Shown here piece after piece: positions 52,496-60,025 of a DNA stretch of 64,000 nucleotides. Under the pieces are notes generated by a model. That model did not search any database. It was not told the DNA's origin and saw nothing but the letters and a program-made list of their open reading frames with translations. A program made the position numbers and the translations under genes. Source of the stretch: Acidimicrobiia bacterium (lineage in GTDB: Bacteria > Actinomycetota > Acidimicrobiia > Acidimicrobiales > Poriferisodalaceae); the NCBI GenBank assembly GCA_022820925.1, contig JAJEEO010000019.1:1-64000 (forward strand), read 5' to 3'. Every line of letters begins with the position of its first letter. Within the stretch, counting starts at the first letter, position 1.

Positions 52496-53283
52496 GCGAG
52501 GCTGCGGGCATCTACGAGGCGTTCAGGGACGCCATCCGGGCCGAGGAGCCCGTCGCGCTCGCCACGATCATCGACGGCCCAGACGCAGGTGCGAAGCTGT
52601 TGCTGCAGCCGGATGCGCCGACGATGGGCACGCTGGGCGACGCCGACCTGGATCGGGTGGTGGAGCGTGACGCCTTGGGGATGCTGGATGCGGGCATCAG
52701 CGAGGTACGCCACTACGGCCAGCACGGCGAGGCCCGCCAGATGGACCTCAGCGTGTTCGTGGAGTGCCACGCCCGGCGCCCCCACATGGTGATCTTCGGT
52801 GCCGTCGACTTCACCCGGGCACTCGCCTCGCAGGCCAAGCTGCTCGGCTACCGCGTCACCGTCTGTGATGCCCGAGAGGTCTTCGCCACGAAGCGCCGCT
52901 TCCCGATGGCCGACGAAGTCGTGGTCGACTGGCCGAATCGCCTGCTGGATCGCATCGGCGACGAGCTGGGTCCCCGCGACGCCGTCTGCGTGCTCACCCA
53001 CGACCACAAGTTCGACGTGCCCGCCATCGTGGGCGCTCTGCCCACCCGGGTCGGCTACCTCGGCGCGATGGGTTCCCGAACCACCCACGAGAAGCGAACC
53101 GAGCGTCTGCGCGAGGCCGGCGTGAGCGACGAGGAACTCGAGCGCGTCATGGCTCCCATCGGCCTCGACATCGGAGGCCGCACCCCCGAAGAAACCGCAG
53201 TGTCGATCGTGGCCGAGATCATCGCCGCCCACACCGGCCGCCAAGCCCCCCGCCTCAAAGACGGCGAGGGCCGCATCCACTAG
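52492..53283 (+). CDS. XdhC family protein with Rossmann domain (CoxF-like)
   Basis: A 263-residue protein with a short CoxI-like N-terminal part (EEPVALATIIDGPDAGAKLLL) and the XdhC Rossmann domain: HMVIFGAVDFTRALASQAKLLGY, VVDWPNRLL, VCVLTHDHKFDVPAIVGAL, GYLGAMGSRTTHEKR and the end IGLDIGGRTPEETAVSIVAEIIA. GTG start overlaps the previous gene. Together with it, this forms a full XdhC chaperone for a Mo-hydroxylase, matching the CoxS/CoxM-like subunits 20 kb away. Confidence 0.9.
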   Translation: MSEAAGIYEAFRDAIRAEEPVALATIIDGPDAGAKLLLQPDAPTMGTLGDADLDRVVERDALGMLDAGISEVRHYGQHGEARQMDLSVFVECHARRPHMVIFGAVDFTRALASQAKLLGYRVTVCDAREVFATKRRFPMADEVVVDWPNRLLDRIGDELGPRDAVCVLTHDHKFDVPAIVGALPTRVGYLGAMGSRTTHEKRTERLREAGVSDEELERVMAPIGLDIGGRTPEETAVSIVAEIIAAHTGRQAPRLKDGEGRIH

Positions 53284-53317
53284 CCCCGAGGCCCAGAATC
53301 CTGTAACGGCCGCCCGG

Positions 53318-53323
53318 TAGCGT
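53318..53323 (+). promoter_or_regulatory. -10 box of the acyl-CoA dehydrogenase gene (leaderless)
   Basis: TAGCGT with exactly 7 bp to ATG 53331. Confidence 0.5.
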
Positions 53324-53330
53324 CAGCGCA

Positions 53331-54497
53331 ATGGACTTCACGCAAAACGAGGACCACGAGGCGATCCGCGAGGGCGTGCGCAGAGTCTGCGCCGACTTCC
53401 CCGACGAGTACTGGCGCGAGCGCGACGAGCAGCACGAGTTCCCGTGGGACTTCTACAACGCCATGGCCGAGGGCGGCTGGGTCGGCATTGCCATCCCGGA
53501 GGAGTACGGCGGGGGCGGCCAAGGCATCACCGAGGCGTCGATCGTGCTCGAGGAGGTGGCGGCCAGCGGTGCCGCCATGAACGGCTGCTCGGCCCTGCAC
53601 CTGTCGATCTTCGGCATGGAGCCAGTGCGCAAGTACGGCTCGGAGGCGCTCGCCAAGGAAATCCTGCCGGGCGTCGCCGATGGCTCGATTCATGCCGCGT
53701 TCGGCGTCACCGAGCCCGATGCCGGCACCGACACCACCTCGATCCGTACCCGGGCAGAGCGGGACGGCGACGAGTATGTGATCACGGGCGCCAAGGTGTG
53801 GACCACCAAGGCGCCGTTCTGCGACGTCTGCCTGCTGCTTGTGCGCACGACGCCCAAGGAGCTGTGCGACGGCCCGACCCAGGGCATGACGTTGCTGCTG
53901 GTCGACCTGCAGGATCCGGCGGTCGACATCACCCCGATCCCCAAGGTGGGCCGCAACGCGGTGGTCTCGTGCGAAGTGCGCTACGACGGCCTGCGCGTGC
54001 CGGTGGACCGCCGCGTCGGCGAGGAGGGCGAGGGGTTCCGCTACATCCTCGACGGCCTCAATCCCGAGCGGATCCTGATCTCTGCTGAAGCACTGGGGAT
54101 CGGCCGGGTCGCACTTCGCCGCGCCGCCGAGTACGCCAAGAGCCGGGTCATCTTCGGGCGCCCGATCGGCCAGAACCAGGGCATTGCCTTCCCCTTGGCC
54201 GACAGCCACGCTCGCCTGCATGCCGCCGAACTGGTGGTGCGCGATGCGTCGTGGCGTTACGACAACGGCCTGAGCTGCGGCGAGCAGGCCAACCTGGCCA
54301 AGTACCTGGCGTCGGAGGCGGCGTTCGAGTGCGCCGACCGGGCCATGCAGACCCACGGCGGCTTCGGCTACGCCAAGGAGTACGACGTGGAGCGCTACTG
54401 GCGCGAGGCGAGGTTGATGAAGATCGCCCCGGTCAGCCAGGAGATGGTCATGAACTTCGTGTCGTCCAAGGTGCTCGGGCTGCCTCGCTCGTACTAG
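53331..54497 (+). CDS. acyl-CoA dehydrogenase
   Basis: A 388-residue flavoenzyme making the first double bond in acyl-CoA oxidation. FAD/substrate segments: AFGVTEPDAGTDTTSIRT, WTTKAPFCD, SAEALGIGRVALRRA and MQTHGGFGYAKEYDVERYWREARLM. The C-terminal segment where the catalytic Glu usually sits (Y-E-G-T) reads A-P-V-S, as in a group of actinobacterial members ending LGLPRSY, so the base must be elsewhere. It lies between the XdhC and MocA genes and could act with them only by position; its own -10 box suggests separate transcription. Confidence 0.9.
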   Translation: MDFTQNEDHEAIREGVRRVCADFPDEYWRERDEQHEFPWDFYNAMAEGGWVGIAIPEEYGGGGQGITEASIVLEEVAASGAAMNGCSALHLSIFGMEPVRKYGSEALAKEILPGVADGSIHAAFGVTEPDAGTDTTSIRTRAERDGDEYVITGAKVWTTKAPFCDVCLLLVRTTPKELCDGPTQGMTLLLVDLQDPAVDITPIPKVGRNAVVSCEVRYDGLRVPVDRRVGEEGEGFRYILDGLNPERILISAEALGIGRVALRRAAEYAKSRVIFGRPIGQNQGIAFPLADSHARLHAAELVVRDASWRYDNGLSCGEQANLAKYLASEAAFECADRAMQTHGGFGYAKEYDVERYWREARLMKIAPVSQEMVMNFVSSKVLGLPRSY

Positions 54498-54599
54498 CCG
54501 AGCTCAGCCCCAGGGCCCGAGCGGCCCGTGAGCCCGCATCGAATCGAGACTGGGAACTAGAGCGGCAAACGACTGGTGACCTAACGGGAAGGTTCCTCG

Positions 54600-55196
54600 A
54601 TGAGCGCATTCGTGGAGGATCGGCGGCCAGTGTCCACGGCGGGAGTGCTGCTGGCAGCCGGGGCTGGAACCCGTTTCGCAGGTCCGCAGCACAAGCTGCT
54701 GGCGGTCATCGACGGCCGGAGCGTGGTCAGCCGGGCTCTGGAGTCGCTGGTCGGGGCGTCGCTCGACGCTGTGGCCGTGGTCACGGGGGCGGTGGATGTC
54801 TCCGAGGAGCTCGCGGCAGCCAACGGCGAGATCGCCGTGATCCCCAATGCCCGCTGGGAATCGGGGATTGCGTCGTCTGTCCGCTGCGCCGCCTCGTGGG
54901 CGGCCCAGCAAGGCCATGGCGCGATCGTGGTGGGCCTCGCCGACCAGCCGTTCGTGACGTCGGCGGCGTGGCAGACCGTCGCTGCCGCTGCGGCCCCGAT
55001 TGCCGTGGGCACCTACGGAGACCGGCGGGGAAACCCGGTGAGGCTGGTACGCGAGGTGTGGCCCCTGTTGCCGTGCCGTGGCGACGAAGGCGGCCGGACG
55101 CTGATGCGGCGGCTTCCGGAAATCGTGGTACCGGTAGCCTGCGAAGGGCGACCTGACGACATCGACACCGTGGAGGATCTGCGCCGATGGAGCTGA
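54600..55196 (+). CDS. MocA-like molybdenum cofactor nucleotidyltransferase
   Basis: A 198-residue NTP transferase of the MobA/MocA group. The nucleotide motif GVLLAAGAGTRFAGPQHKLL is at residues 15-34, followed by WESGIASSVRCAASW, VGLADQPFVT and GTYGDRRGNPVRL. MocA makes the cytosine dinucleotide form of molybdenum cofactor used by CO/xanthine-dehydrogenase-type enzymes, which fits the neighbours. The start follows GGGAAGG. Its stop overlaps the coxG start by 10 bp. Confidence 0.88.
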   Translation: MSAFVEDRRPVSTAGVLLAAGAGTRFAGPQHKLLAVIDGRSVVSRALESLVGASLDAVAVVTGAVDVSEELAAANGEIAVIPNARWESGIASSVRCAASWAAQQGHGAIVVGLADQPFVTSAAWQTVAAAAAPIAVGTYGDRRGNPVRLVREVWPLLPCRGDEGGRTLMRRLPEIVVPVACEGRPDDIDTVEDLRRWS

Positions 55197-55861
55197 AGAA
55201 CGAATTCCGCGTCGACATCCCTACCGAGCAGGCGTGGAACACGCTGACCGATGTCGAGTTCATCGCTCCCTGCATGCCGGGAGCCCAGCTCACCGAGATC
55301 GACGGAGACGAGTTCAAGGGCGGCGTGAAGGTCAAGGTGGGCCCGATCACGGCCCAGTACAAGGGCACGGCAAAGTTCGTCGAGCTTGACGAGGCCAATC
55401 GCCGCATCGTGCTCGAAGCCACCGGCCGCGACTCCCGCGGTGCCGGCAACGCCGCCGCCGAGGTGATCGCGGAGATGACCCCCGACGGCGACGGCACCGT
55501 CGTGGCGATCACGACCGACCTGAAGGTGACCGGCAAGGTCGCGCAGTTCGGCCGCGGTGTCATGGCGGACGTGACCGAGAAGCTCATCGGCCAGTTCGTG
55601 GACTCGCTCTCGGAGAAGCTGTCAGAGGTCGGTGCGCCCGGCGACGACGGAGCCGACGCCTCCGAGGCGGGATCTGCTGAAGACTCGGCTGAGGCTGCCA
55701 CCGAAGACGGCCCGCGCCAAGTCGACATGGACGAGCCCGAGCCGGTGGATCTGCTCGAGACGGCAGGCCGGCCGATGCTCAAGCGCCTCCTGGCGCCCTT
55801 GGCCGTCGTGGTGCTCTTCTTCCTCAATCGCCGCAGGCGTCGGCGGCGCCGTCAAGGCTGA
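55187..55861 (+). CDS. CoxG-like SRPBCC protein with C-terminal membrane anchor
   Basis: A 224-residue protein: SRPBCC (START-like) domain of the CO dehydrogenase subunit G family at residues 1-145 (NEFRVDIPTEQAWNTLTDVE, FIAPCMPGAQL, GGVKVKVGPITAQYKG), an acidic low-complexity stretch, and a hydrophobic helix (LLAPLAVVVLFFLN) ended by eight consecutive Arg. CoxG tethers CO dehydrogenase to the membrane in Oligotropha-type systems, and this tail suits that role. It overlaps mocA by 10 bp. Confidence 0.88.
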   Translation: MELKNEFRVDIPTEQAWNTLTDVEFIAPCMPGAQLTEIDGDEFKGGVKVKVGPITAQYKGTAKFVELDEANRRIVLEATGRDSRGAGNAAAEVIAEMTPDGDGTVVAITTDLKVTGKVAQFGRGVMADVTEKLIGQFVDSLSEKLSEVGAPGDDGADASEAGSAEDSAEAATEDGPRQVDMDEPEPVDLLETAGRPMLKRLLAPLAVVVLFFLNRRRRRRRRQG

Positions 55862-55887
55862 GGAACCGCCTGGGCGTTCCCATCCGG

Positions 55888-56376
55888 GTGGTGCTTGTCC
55901 GCTGCGCTCCCAGCGCACCCCCCACGCCCCCTCAAGCGGAGGCTGTCGCTGAGTTGCTCGGGCGCGCGCCGCAGTGCGCATACCACATGGCGGTCGCGCA
56001 CGACGATGGGCGTCCCGTCGTGATCGCCAACGCACCGCTGCTCGACGACGGTCGTCCGATGCCGACCCGCTACTGGCTGGTGGACGCGGACCTGCGCCGT
56101 CGGGTGTCGCAGCTCGAAGCACGAGGCGGCGTTCGCGCGGCCGAGGCGGCTGTCGACGCCGAAGCCCTCGCGGCGACTCACCGTCGCTATGCCGCCGAGC
56201 GCGACGCGCTCGTGCCTCCGCACCACCGGGGACCACGGCCCTGCGGGGGCGTCGGCGGCACGGCGCAGGGCGTGAAGTGCTTGCATGCGCACGTGGCCTA
56301 CCGGCTGGCCGGCGGCGAGGACCCCGTCGGAGACTGGGTCCTGGACGAGTTGGGCTTGCAGGGATGCGGCTCGTGA
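55888..56376 (+). CDS. DUF501 family protein
   Basis: A 162-residue protein of DUF501, found beside Ppx/GppA genes in actinobacteria (Rv1025 in M. tuberculosis). Family motifs: NAPLLDDGRPMPTRYWLVDADLRR, ARGGVRAAE, GVGGTAQGVKCLHAHVAYRLAGGEDPVG, and a conserved His/Cys set. Function unknown; an association with exopolyphosphatase by position only. Starts at GTG. It overlaps ppx by 13 bp. Confidence 0.88.
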   Translation: MVLVRCAPSAPPTPPQAEAVAELLGRAPQCAYHMAVAHDDGRPVVIANAPLLDDGRPMPTRYWLVDADLRRRVSQLEARGGVRAAEAAVDAEALAATHRRYAAERDALVPPHHRGPRPCGGVGGTAQGVKCLHAHVAYRLAGGEDPVGDWVLDELGLQGCGS

Positions 56377-57404
56377 CCGCTGCAGCGCAGACCGGGCCGG
56401 TGGCGGTGGTGGACTGCGGCACCAACTCCACCCGGCTGCTCATCGACGACGGGGAGGGACTCGGTCTGCGCATGCTGCGGATCACCCGGCTGGGGCGCGG
56501 TGTCGACGCAGGCGGTTCGCTGGCTGACGACGCGATCGGCCGCGTCATCGACGTGCTGGGGGAATACCGCGAGGTCATCGAGGATCACCAGGTGCGCGCC
56601 GTCCGGGCGGTTGCCACGAGCGCGGCGCGTGACGCCGCCAATGGTGCCGAGTTCCTTCAGCGTGCGAGCGACGCGCTCGGCACCGATGTCGAGCTGCTCG
56701 ACGGGGACAGCGAGGCGAACTACGCCTTCGCCGGCGCGACCACTGGCTTGGGCCCCGAGGCCGGGCCTGCCGCGCTCGTGCTCGACATCGGCGGCGGCTC
56801 GACCGAGTTCGCCTACGGAATGCCCGGACACGGCGCCCGCCCTGCGGACGCCCTGTCTGTCGACATGGGATCGGTGCGTTGGACTGAGCGATTCTTGGCG
56901 ATGGACCCGCCGCGTCCCGAAGAGCTGAGTTCGGCCATCTCGGTAGCTCGCTTGCACCTCGACGACATCGACCGTGAGCACCCCGTCATCGCTCGGGGCG
57001 CACCGGCAGCGCAGCTCGTGGGCGTTGCGGGCACCATCACCACGGTCGCAGCGGTGGAGATCGGCCTCGACCCCTACGATCCCGAGGTAATCGACGGGTT
57101 CGTGCTGACGCGGGCCGCAGCAGAGGACGTCTTCCGCACGCTGGCCACCGAACGGCTCGCCGACCGCGTCCACAATCCGGGCCTGCATGTCGACCGTGCG
57201 CCCGTGATCGTGGGCGGCTGCTGCATCCTCGTTGCGGTCATGCGCCACTGGGGGATCGATGAATGCCTGGTACGCGAGCGCGACCTGCTCGATGGCATCG
57301 CGGCTGAGCTCCGCGAAGCGCAGGCAGGCTCAGCGGCTGAGCTCCGCGAGGCGCAGGCAGGCTCAGCGGCTGAGCTCGAGGGAGGCGCCGGTGCCGCTCG
57401 GTGA
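56364..57404 (+). CDS. Ppx/GppA family phosphatase
   Basis: A 346-residue ASKHA-fold exopolyphosphatase or pppGpp phosphatase. Motifs: VDCGTNSTRLLI, GVDAGGSLADDAI, TSAARDAANGAEF, VLDIGGGSTEF and GVAGTITTVAAVE; actinobacterial Ppx/GppA proteins are about 320-340 residues. The C-terminal 30 residues are a tandem duplication of AELREAQAGSA (33 bp), probably a recent, structureless extension. ATG 56364 is preferred over GTG 56373 because either overlaps DUF501 and the first begins the family sequence. Next to DUF501 as usual. Confidence 0.9.
   Translation: MRLVTAAAQTGPVAVVDCGTNSTRLLIDDGEGLGLRMLRITRLGRGVDAGGSLADDAIGRVIDVLGEYREVIEDHQVRAVRAVATSAARDAANGAEFLQRASDALGTDVELLDGDSEANYAFAGATTGLGPEAGPAALVLDIGGGSTEFAYGMPGHGARPADALSVDMGSVRWTERFLAMDPPRPEELSSAISVARLHLDDIDREHPVIARGAPAAQLVGVAGTITTVAAVEIGLDPYDPEVIDGFVLTRAAAEDVFRTLATERLADRVHNPGLHVDRAPVIVGGCCILVAVMRHWGIDECLVRERDLLDGIAAELREAQAGSAAELREAQAGSAAELEGGAGAAR
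57303..57377 (+). repeat. 33-bp in-frame tandem repeat in the Ppx/GppA tail
   Basis: Units start at 57303 and 57336 with a partial third from 57369; the two full units differ by one base (gaagcg against gaggcg). Each encodes AELREAQAGSA and adds an Ala/Glu-rich tail. Confidence 0.92.
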
Positions 57405-57422
57405 GCGTCGGCGGCGCGCCAG

Positions 57423-57428
57423 TACTGT
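57423..57428 (+). promoter_or_regulatory. -10 box of the GNAT gene (leaderless)
   Basis: TACTGT with 7 bp to GTG 57436; sits just after the ppx stop. Confidence 0.45.
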
Positions 57429-57435
57429 GCGGGGC

Positions 57436-58074
57436 GTGAGTCGCCTGCGCACCGAGCGGCTTGAGCTGCGCCCGCTCGTGCCTTCGGACTTCGCCCAATG
57501 GAACGAGGTTCGCGAGCGGTGCCGCGTCTGGCTGTCGAAGTGGGAGCCTCGACCGCCGGCGAGCGCGCCCGATCCCTCTCGTGACCCGCAGGCATTCTCG
57601 AATCGCTGCCGGATGCGGGAGCGCGAGCGATCGCTGGGCACTGCTTTTGATTTCGGCCTCTGGCATGAGGGCTGGTTCTGCGGCGAGATCAACATCTCCC
57701 ACGTGGCGCGTGGCGCATTCCAGAGCGCACATGTGGGCTACTGGATCGACGAACGACTTGCGGGCCGCGGCTTGGTCGCTGAAGGCCTGATGGCCGTCTT
57801 CGAATTCGCGTTCTCCCAGGTCGGCCTGCACCGCGTCCAGATCTCGATCATGCCCCGCAACTCCGCCAGCCTGCGGGTGGTCGACAAGCTCGGGCTGCGC
57901 TCGGAAGGCACTGCGCAGGGCTACATCCAGATTGCCGGCGTCTGGGAGGACCATGTTCGCTTCGGCATCACGCTGGAGGAATGGAATGCCCGCCGCGACG
58001 AGATGGCTGCGCGACTGCGTGATGCCCGCAACCACGGTGTGACTCAGTCCTCTGCATCCGACAGCCACGCCTGA
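57436..58074 (+). CDS. GNAT acetyltransferase (RimJ/RimL-like)
   Basis: A 212-residue N-acetyltransferase resembling ribosomal-protein alanine acetyltransferases of the RimJ/RimL type. The start TERLELRPLVPSDFAQWNEV, the acetyl-CoA pyrophosphate loop in DERLAGRGLVAEGLMAVFEFAF, and QISIMPRNSASLRVVDKLGLRSEG are family motifs. Starts at GTG. Its end overlaps the convergent nuclease gene by 31 bp. Confidence 0.87.
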   Translation: MSRLRTERLELRPLVPSDFAQWNEVRERCRVWLSKWEPRPPASAPDPSRDPQAFSNRCRMRERERSLGTAFDFGLWHEGWFCGEINISHVARGAFQSAHVGYWIDERLAGRGLVAEGLMAVFEFAFSQVGLHRVQISIMPRNSASLRVVDKLGLRSEGTAQGYIQIAGVWEDHVRFGITLEEWNARRDEMAARLRDARNHGVTQSSASDSHA

Positions 58075-59003
58075 CCGGGGCTGCAGTCGGCAGCAATCGG
58101 GCACCAGCGGCAGGGGGGTCCGGGCACCCGGCGGGGTTCGTGCCCGTCCGCTCGCAACGTGATGAGCCGGCCGATGCCGTCCACGGTCCGGCGCAACGCG
58201 CTGTCGAGCACCTCGGCGGTGATGGTCTCGTGCTCGATGCGCCCTTCAGCTACGTAGAACGAGCCCACGCCGAGCGGCGGCACGCCGATCGACAAGGTCT
58301 CAATCAGTGCATAGAAGCGCAGATCTTCAGGATCGGTCAGCGTCCTGGAACCGGTCTTGAGGTCGATGATGACCTTGCCGGCGCGCTGGTTCGGTTCGGG
58401 CCCGCCGGTCGGCGCCGGGGAGCCGAGGGTGAGGTCGTACTTGCCGTTGAGCACGAATGCGCCGCCGCAGAGCTGCACGCGGGCTCGGGTTTCTGCAGCA
58501 GGTCGCCACGAGCGCTGCATCGGCGGGAAGGTCTCCTCGAACCGGGTCAGCAGGCCGACGCAATTGGCGATGAGGTCGGCTCGCTCGCCCGCGGTCGCGC
58601 CTGCCAGGAAAGCTCCGAGGTTGGTGTCGTCGTCAATGAGCCGCTCGACGGCCTCGTCGACGGCATCTGCAGGCGGGACGTCTCGGTGCGTCGTCAGCTC
58701 CACCGCCTTGTGCAGCACCGTGCCCCGAGCGGTGGGAACCGACCATTCGAACGGAGCGTCGGCCTCGGCGAGGTAGCGCGCCTCGCAGCCGAACACCCCA
58801 GCCAGGTCGCGCTTGGACACCCACATGCCGCGGCTGTCCAGCGCGCGTGCGGCGTCCACCATTGCTGTGAGCGCGTCTTCTGCCCGGTCGCGTAGATCGG
58901 CAGCGAAGCGCTGGGGATAGGAAGGTCGCTGCTCGGCTGGCACGCGAATGACGTCGAGCGTCGCCTGCTGCGCAGGAAGCAACCCCGGATTGTGCTCGGA
59001 CAC
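58044..59003 (-). CDS. PD-(D/E)XK nuclease family protein with probable Fe-S cluster (RecB-like)
   Basis: A 319-residue RecB-family-like nuclease. Catalytic candidates: His in RGTVLHKAVEL, Asp in GKYDLTLG, and D-L-K in GKVIIDLKTG. Cysteines suitable for a 4Fe-4S cluster as in Cas4/AddB are one in FGCEARYL and three in PCRWCPIAADC (C-x2-C-x5-C). No helicase domain and no Cas gene nearby; a stand-alone DNA repair or processing nuclease is likely. It starts at GTG. Confidence 0.8.
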   Translation of the reverse strand: MSEHNPGLLPAQQATLDVIRVPAEQRPSYPQRFAADLRDRAEDALTAMVDAARALDSRGMWVSKRDLAGVFGCEARYLAEADAPFEWSVPTARGTVLHKAVELTTHRDVPPADAVDEAVERLIDDDTNLGAFLAGATAGERADLIANCVGLLTRFEETFPPMQRSWRPAAETRARVQLCGGAFVLNGKYDLTLGSPAPTGGPEPNQRAGKVIIDLKTGSRTLTDPEDLRFYALIETLSIGVPPLGVGSFYVAEGRIEHETITAEVLDSALRRTVDGIGRLITLRADGHEPRRVPGPPCRWCPIAADCSPGQAWLSDAED

Positions 59004-59095
59004 TGGGGACCATTGTGGTTCGGGTGGCGGCAGCCCCGGTGATCAGGATCGTCGGCAGTCGCATTCGTGTCACACCCCCCTGTGATGCTCGACAC

Positions 59096-59662
59096 ATGCC
59101 AGCTACACCTCGTTCCCAACCTCCCGCATCGCTGCGGCTGGTCGACGCGTCTCCCGCACGCAGCCGGCCGCACCTGCCCGCCGGCGCCTCGTCCCGTTCG
59201 ATAGGCGGCCGCGACCGCTCCGGGCCCGACGCGTCGGGCCAGTTCGTGCTGACCGTGCGGGCGCTCGCCGCGGAGGCACGCGAGCTGGGCTTGCAGGTGC
59301 CGAGCTTTCAGAGCCCGCCGCGCTCAGATCAGCTCGATCGCACCATCCAGCGAAGACCGCCTGATGACTGGGTCGTGGCCGTGCGCGTGAAGGGACGACC
59401 CTTCCCCGCCGTGATCGCTGACGCTGTCGAGGGCATCGTGGTCTGCAACGAGCTGAGTGCGGGTGCGGCCGGTGCGGTGCGAGACGAGCTGTGGCGGGCT
59501 GCCGAGCAGGTCGCCGAGACGATGGGCAGCGTTGCCGGCCGCAGCAGCCCGGCTGCCGCCCCAACTCCACGTCCGACGACCCGAGCGGCATCGCCAGCGC
59601 CCGCCGAGGTCAGACGCGCCGCCCCGGTTGAGGCGGCCCAACCGTTCGAGGAGGCCGCCTAG
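59096..59662 (+). CDS. actinobacterial hypothetical protein
   Basis: A 188-residue protein not assigned to a known family. Residues ~45-150 (GQFVLTVRALAAEARELGLQVPSF, LDRTIQRRPDDWVVAVR-like, GRPFPAVIADAVEGIVV) look folded, with a basic N-terminus and a Pro/Ala-rich C-terminus. The ATG 59096 follows a possible GATGCT -10 box by 6 bp. Located just upstream of tRNA-Leu with no operon partner. Confidence 0.7.
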   Translation: MPATPRSQPPASLRLVDASPARSRPHLPAGASSRSIGGRDRSGPDASGQFVLTVRALAAEARELGLQVPSFQSPPRSDQLDRTIQRRPPDDWVVAVRVKGRPFPAVIADAVEGIVVCNELSAGAAGAVRDELWRAAEQVAETMGSVAGRSSPAAAPTPRPTTRAASPAPAEVRRAAPVEAAQPFEEAA

Positions 59663-59733
59663 ACCCCCGGGGCGTCGCAGATCGCCAGAGGAGCGAGCAT
59701 CATGGGCTCCGCAAGCGCACGCCGTGTTGGCTG

Positions 59734-59819
59734 GCCCGGGTGGCGGAACTGGCAGACGCAGAGGGCTTAAACCCCTCGGCTCCTGCGGGAGCGTGCGGGT
59801 TCGAATCCCGCCCCGGGCA
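59734..59819 (+). tRNA. tRNA-Leu (anticodon TAA)
   Basis: An 86-base class II tRNA. Acceptor GCCCGGG pairs with CCCGGGC; the anticodon loop CTTAAAC holds TAA; there is a long variable arm (CGGCTCCTGCGGGAGCG) and a T arm GCGGG-TTCGAAT-CCCGC. The discriminator is A and CCA is not encoded. No strong promoter is seen. Confidence 0.97.
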
Positions 59820-59875
59820 CCCCAGCGGCGCATCGCGAGCCTGGCGATCACGGAATCCGCAATTCGTTTCCGACT

Positions 59876-59967
59876 CACGCTGAGTCACGAGTAGTCTTGG
59901 ACGCAAAGGCCAGCCACCCTGAGCTTTGGCAGACGTCCCGCAAATGGCGTCACTCGGGGGGCTGGCC
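59876..59967 (+). other. strong compound hairpin, unexplained
   Basis: GGCCAGCC (59908-59915) pairs with GGCTGGCC (59960-59967), CCCTGAG (59917-59923) with CTCGGGG (59953-59959), and within the loop GACGTC (59932-59937) pairs with GGCGTC (59946-59951). Just upstream are a 5-bp GACTC/GAGTC hairpin and the sequence GGACGCAAAG. There is no T tract. Between tRNA-Leu and the convergent panE-like stop, it may be a two-way terminator or part of a small RNA; function not known. Confidence 0.5.
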
Positions 59968-60025
59968 CTGTCGCGAACATATGCCGCGCCCCCTCGAACT
60001 CTCGAACGAATTCCGGCAGGGACTG

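Noticed and set aside
30589..55887. Mobile island with integrase or IS ends
   Set aside because: No integrase, transposase, direct-repeat ends or tRNA target were seen; only the broken gene order suggests an insertion.
59899..59967. Cyclic-di-GMP (GEMM-I) riboswitch
   Set aside because: GGACGCAAAG resembles its core, but the upstream GGCAAACC element, the tetraloop arm and the 3' partner are missing, and no gene on the same strand follows.
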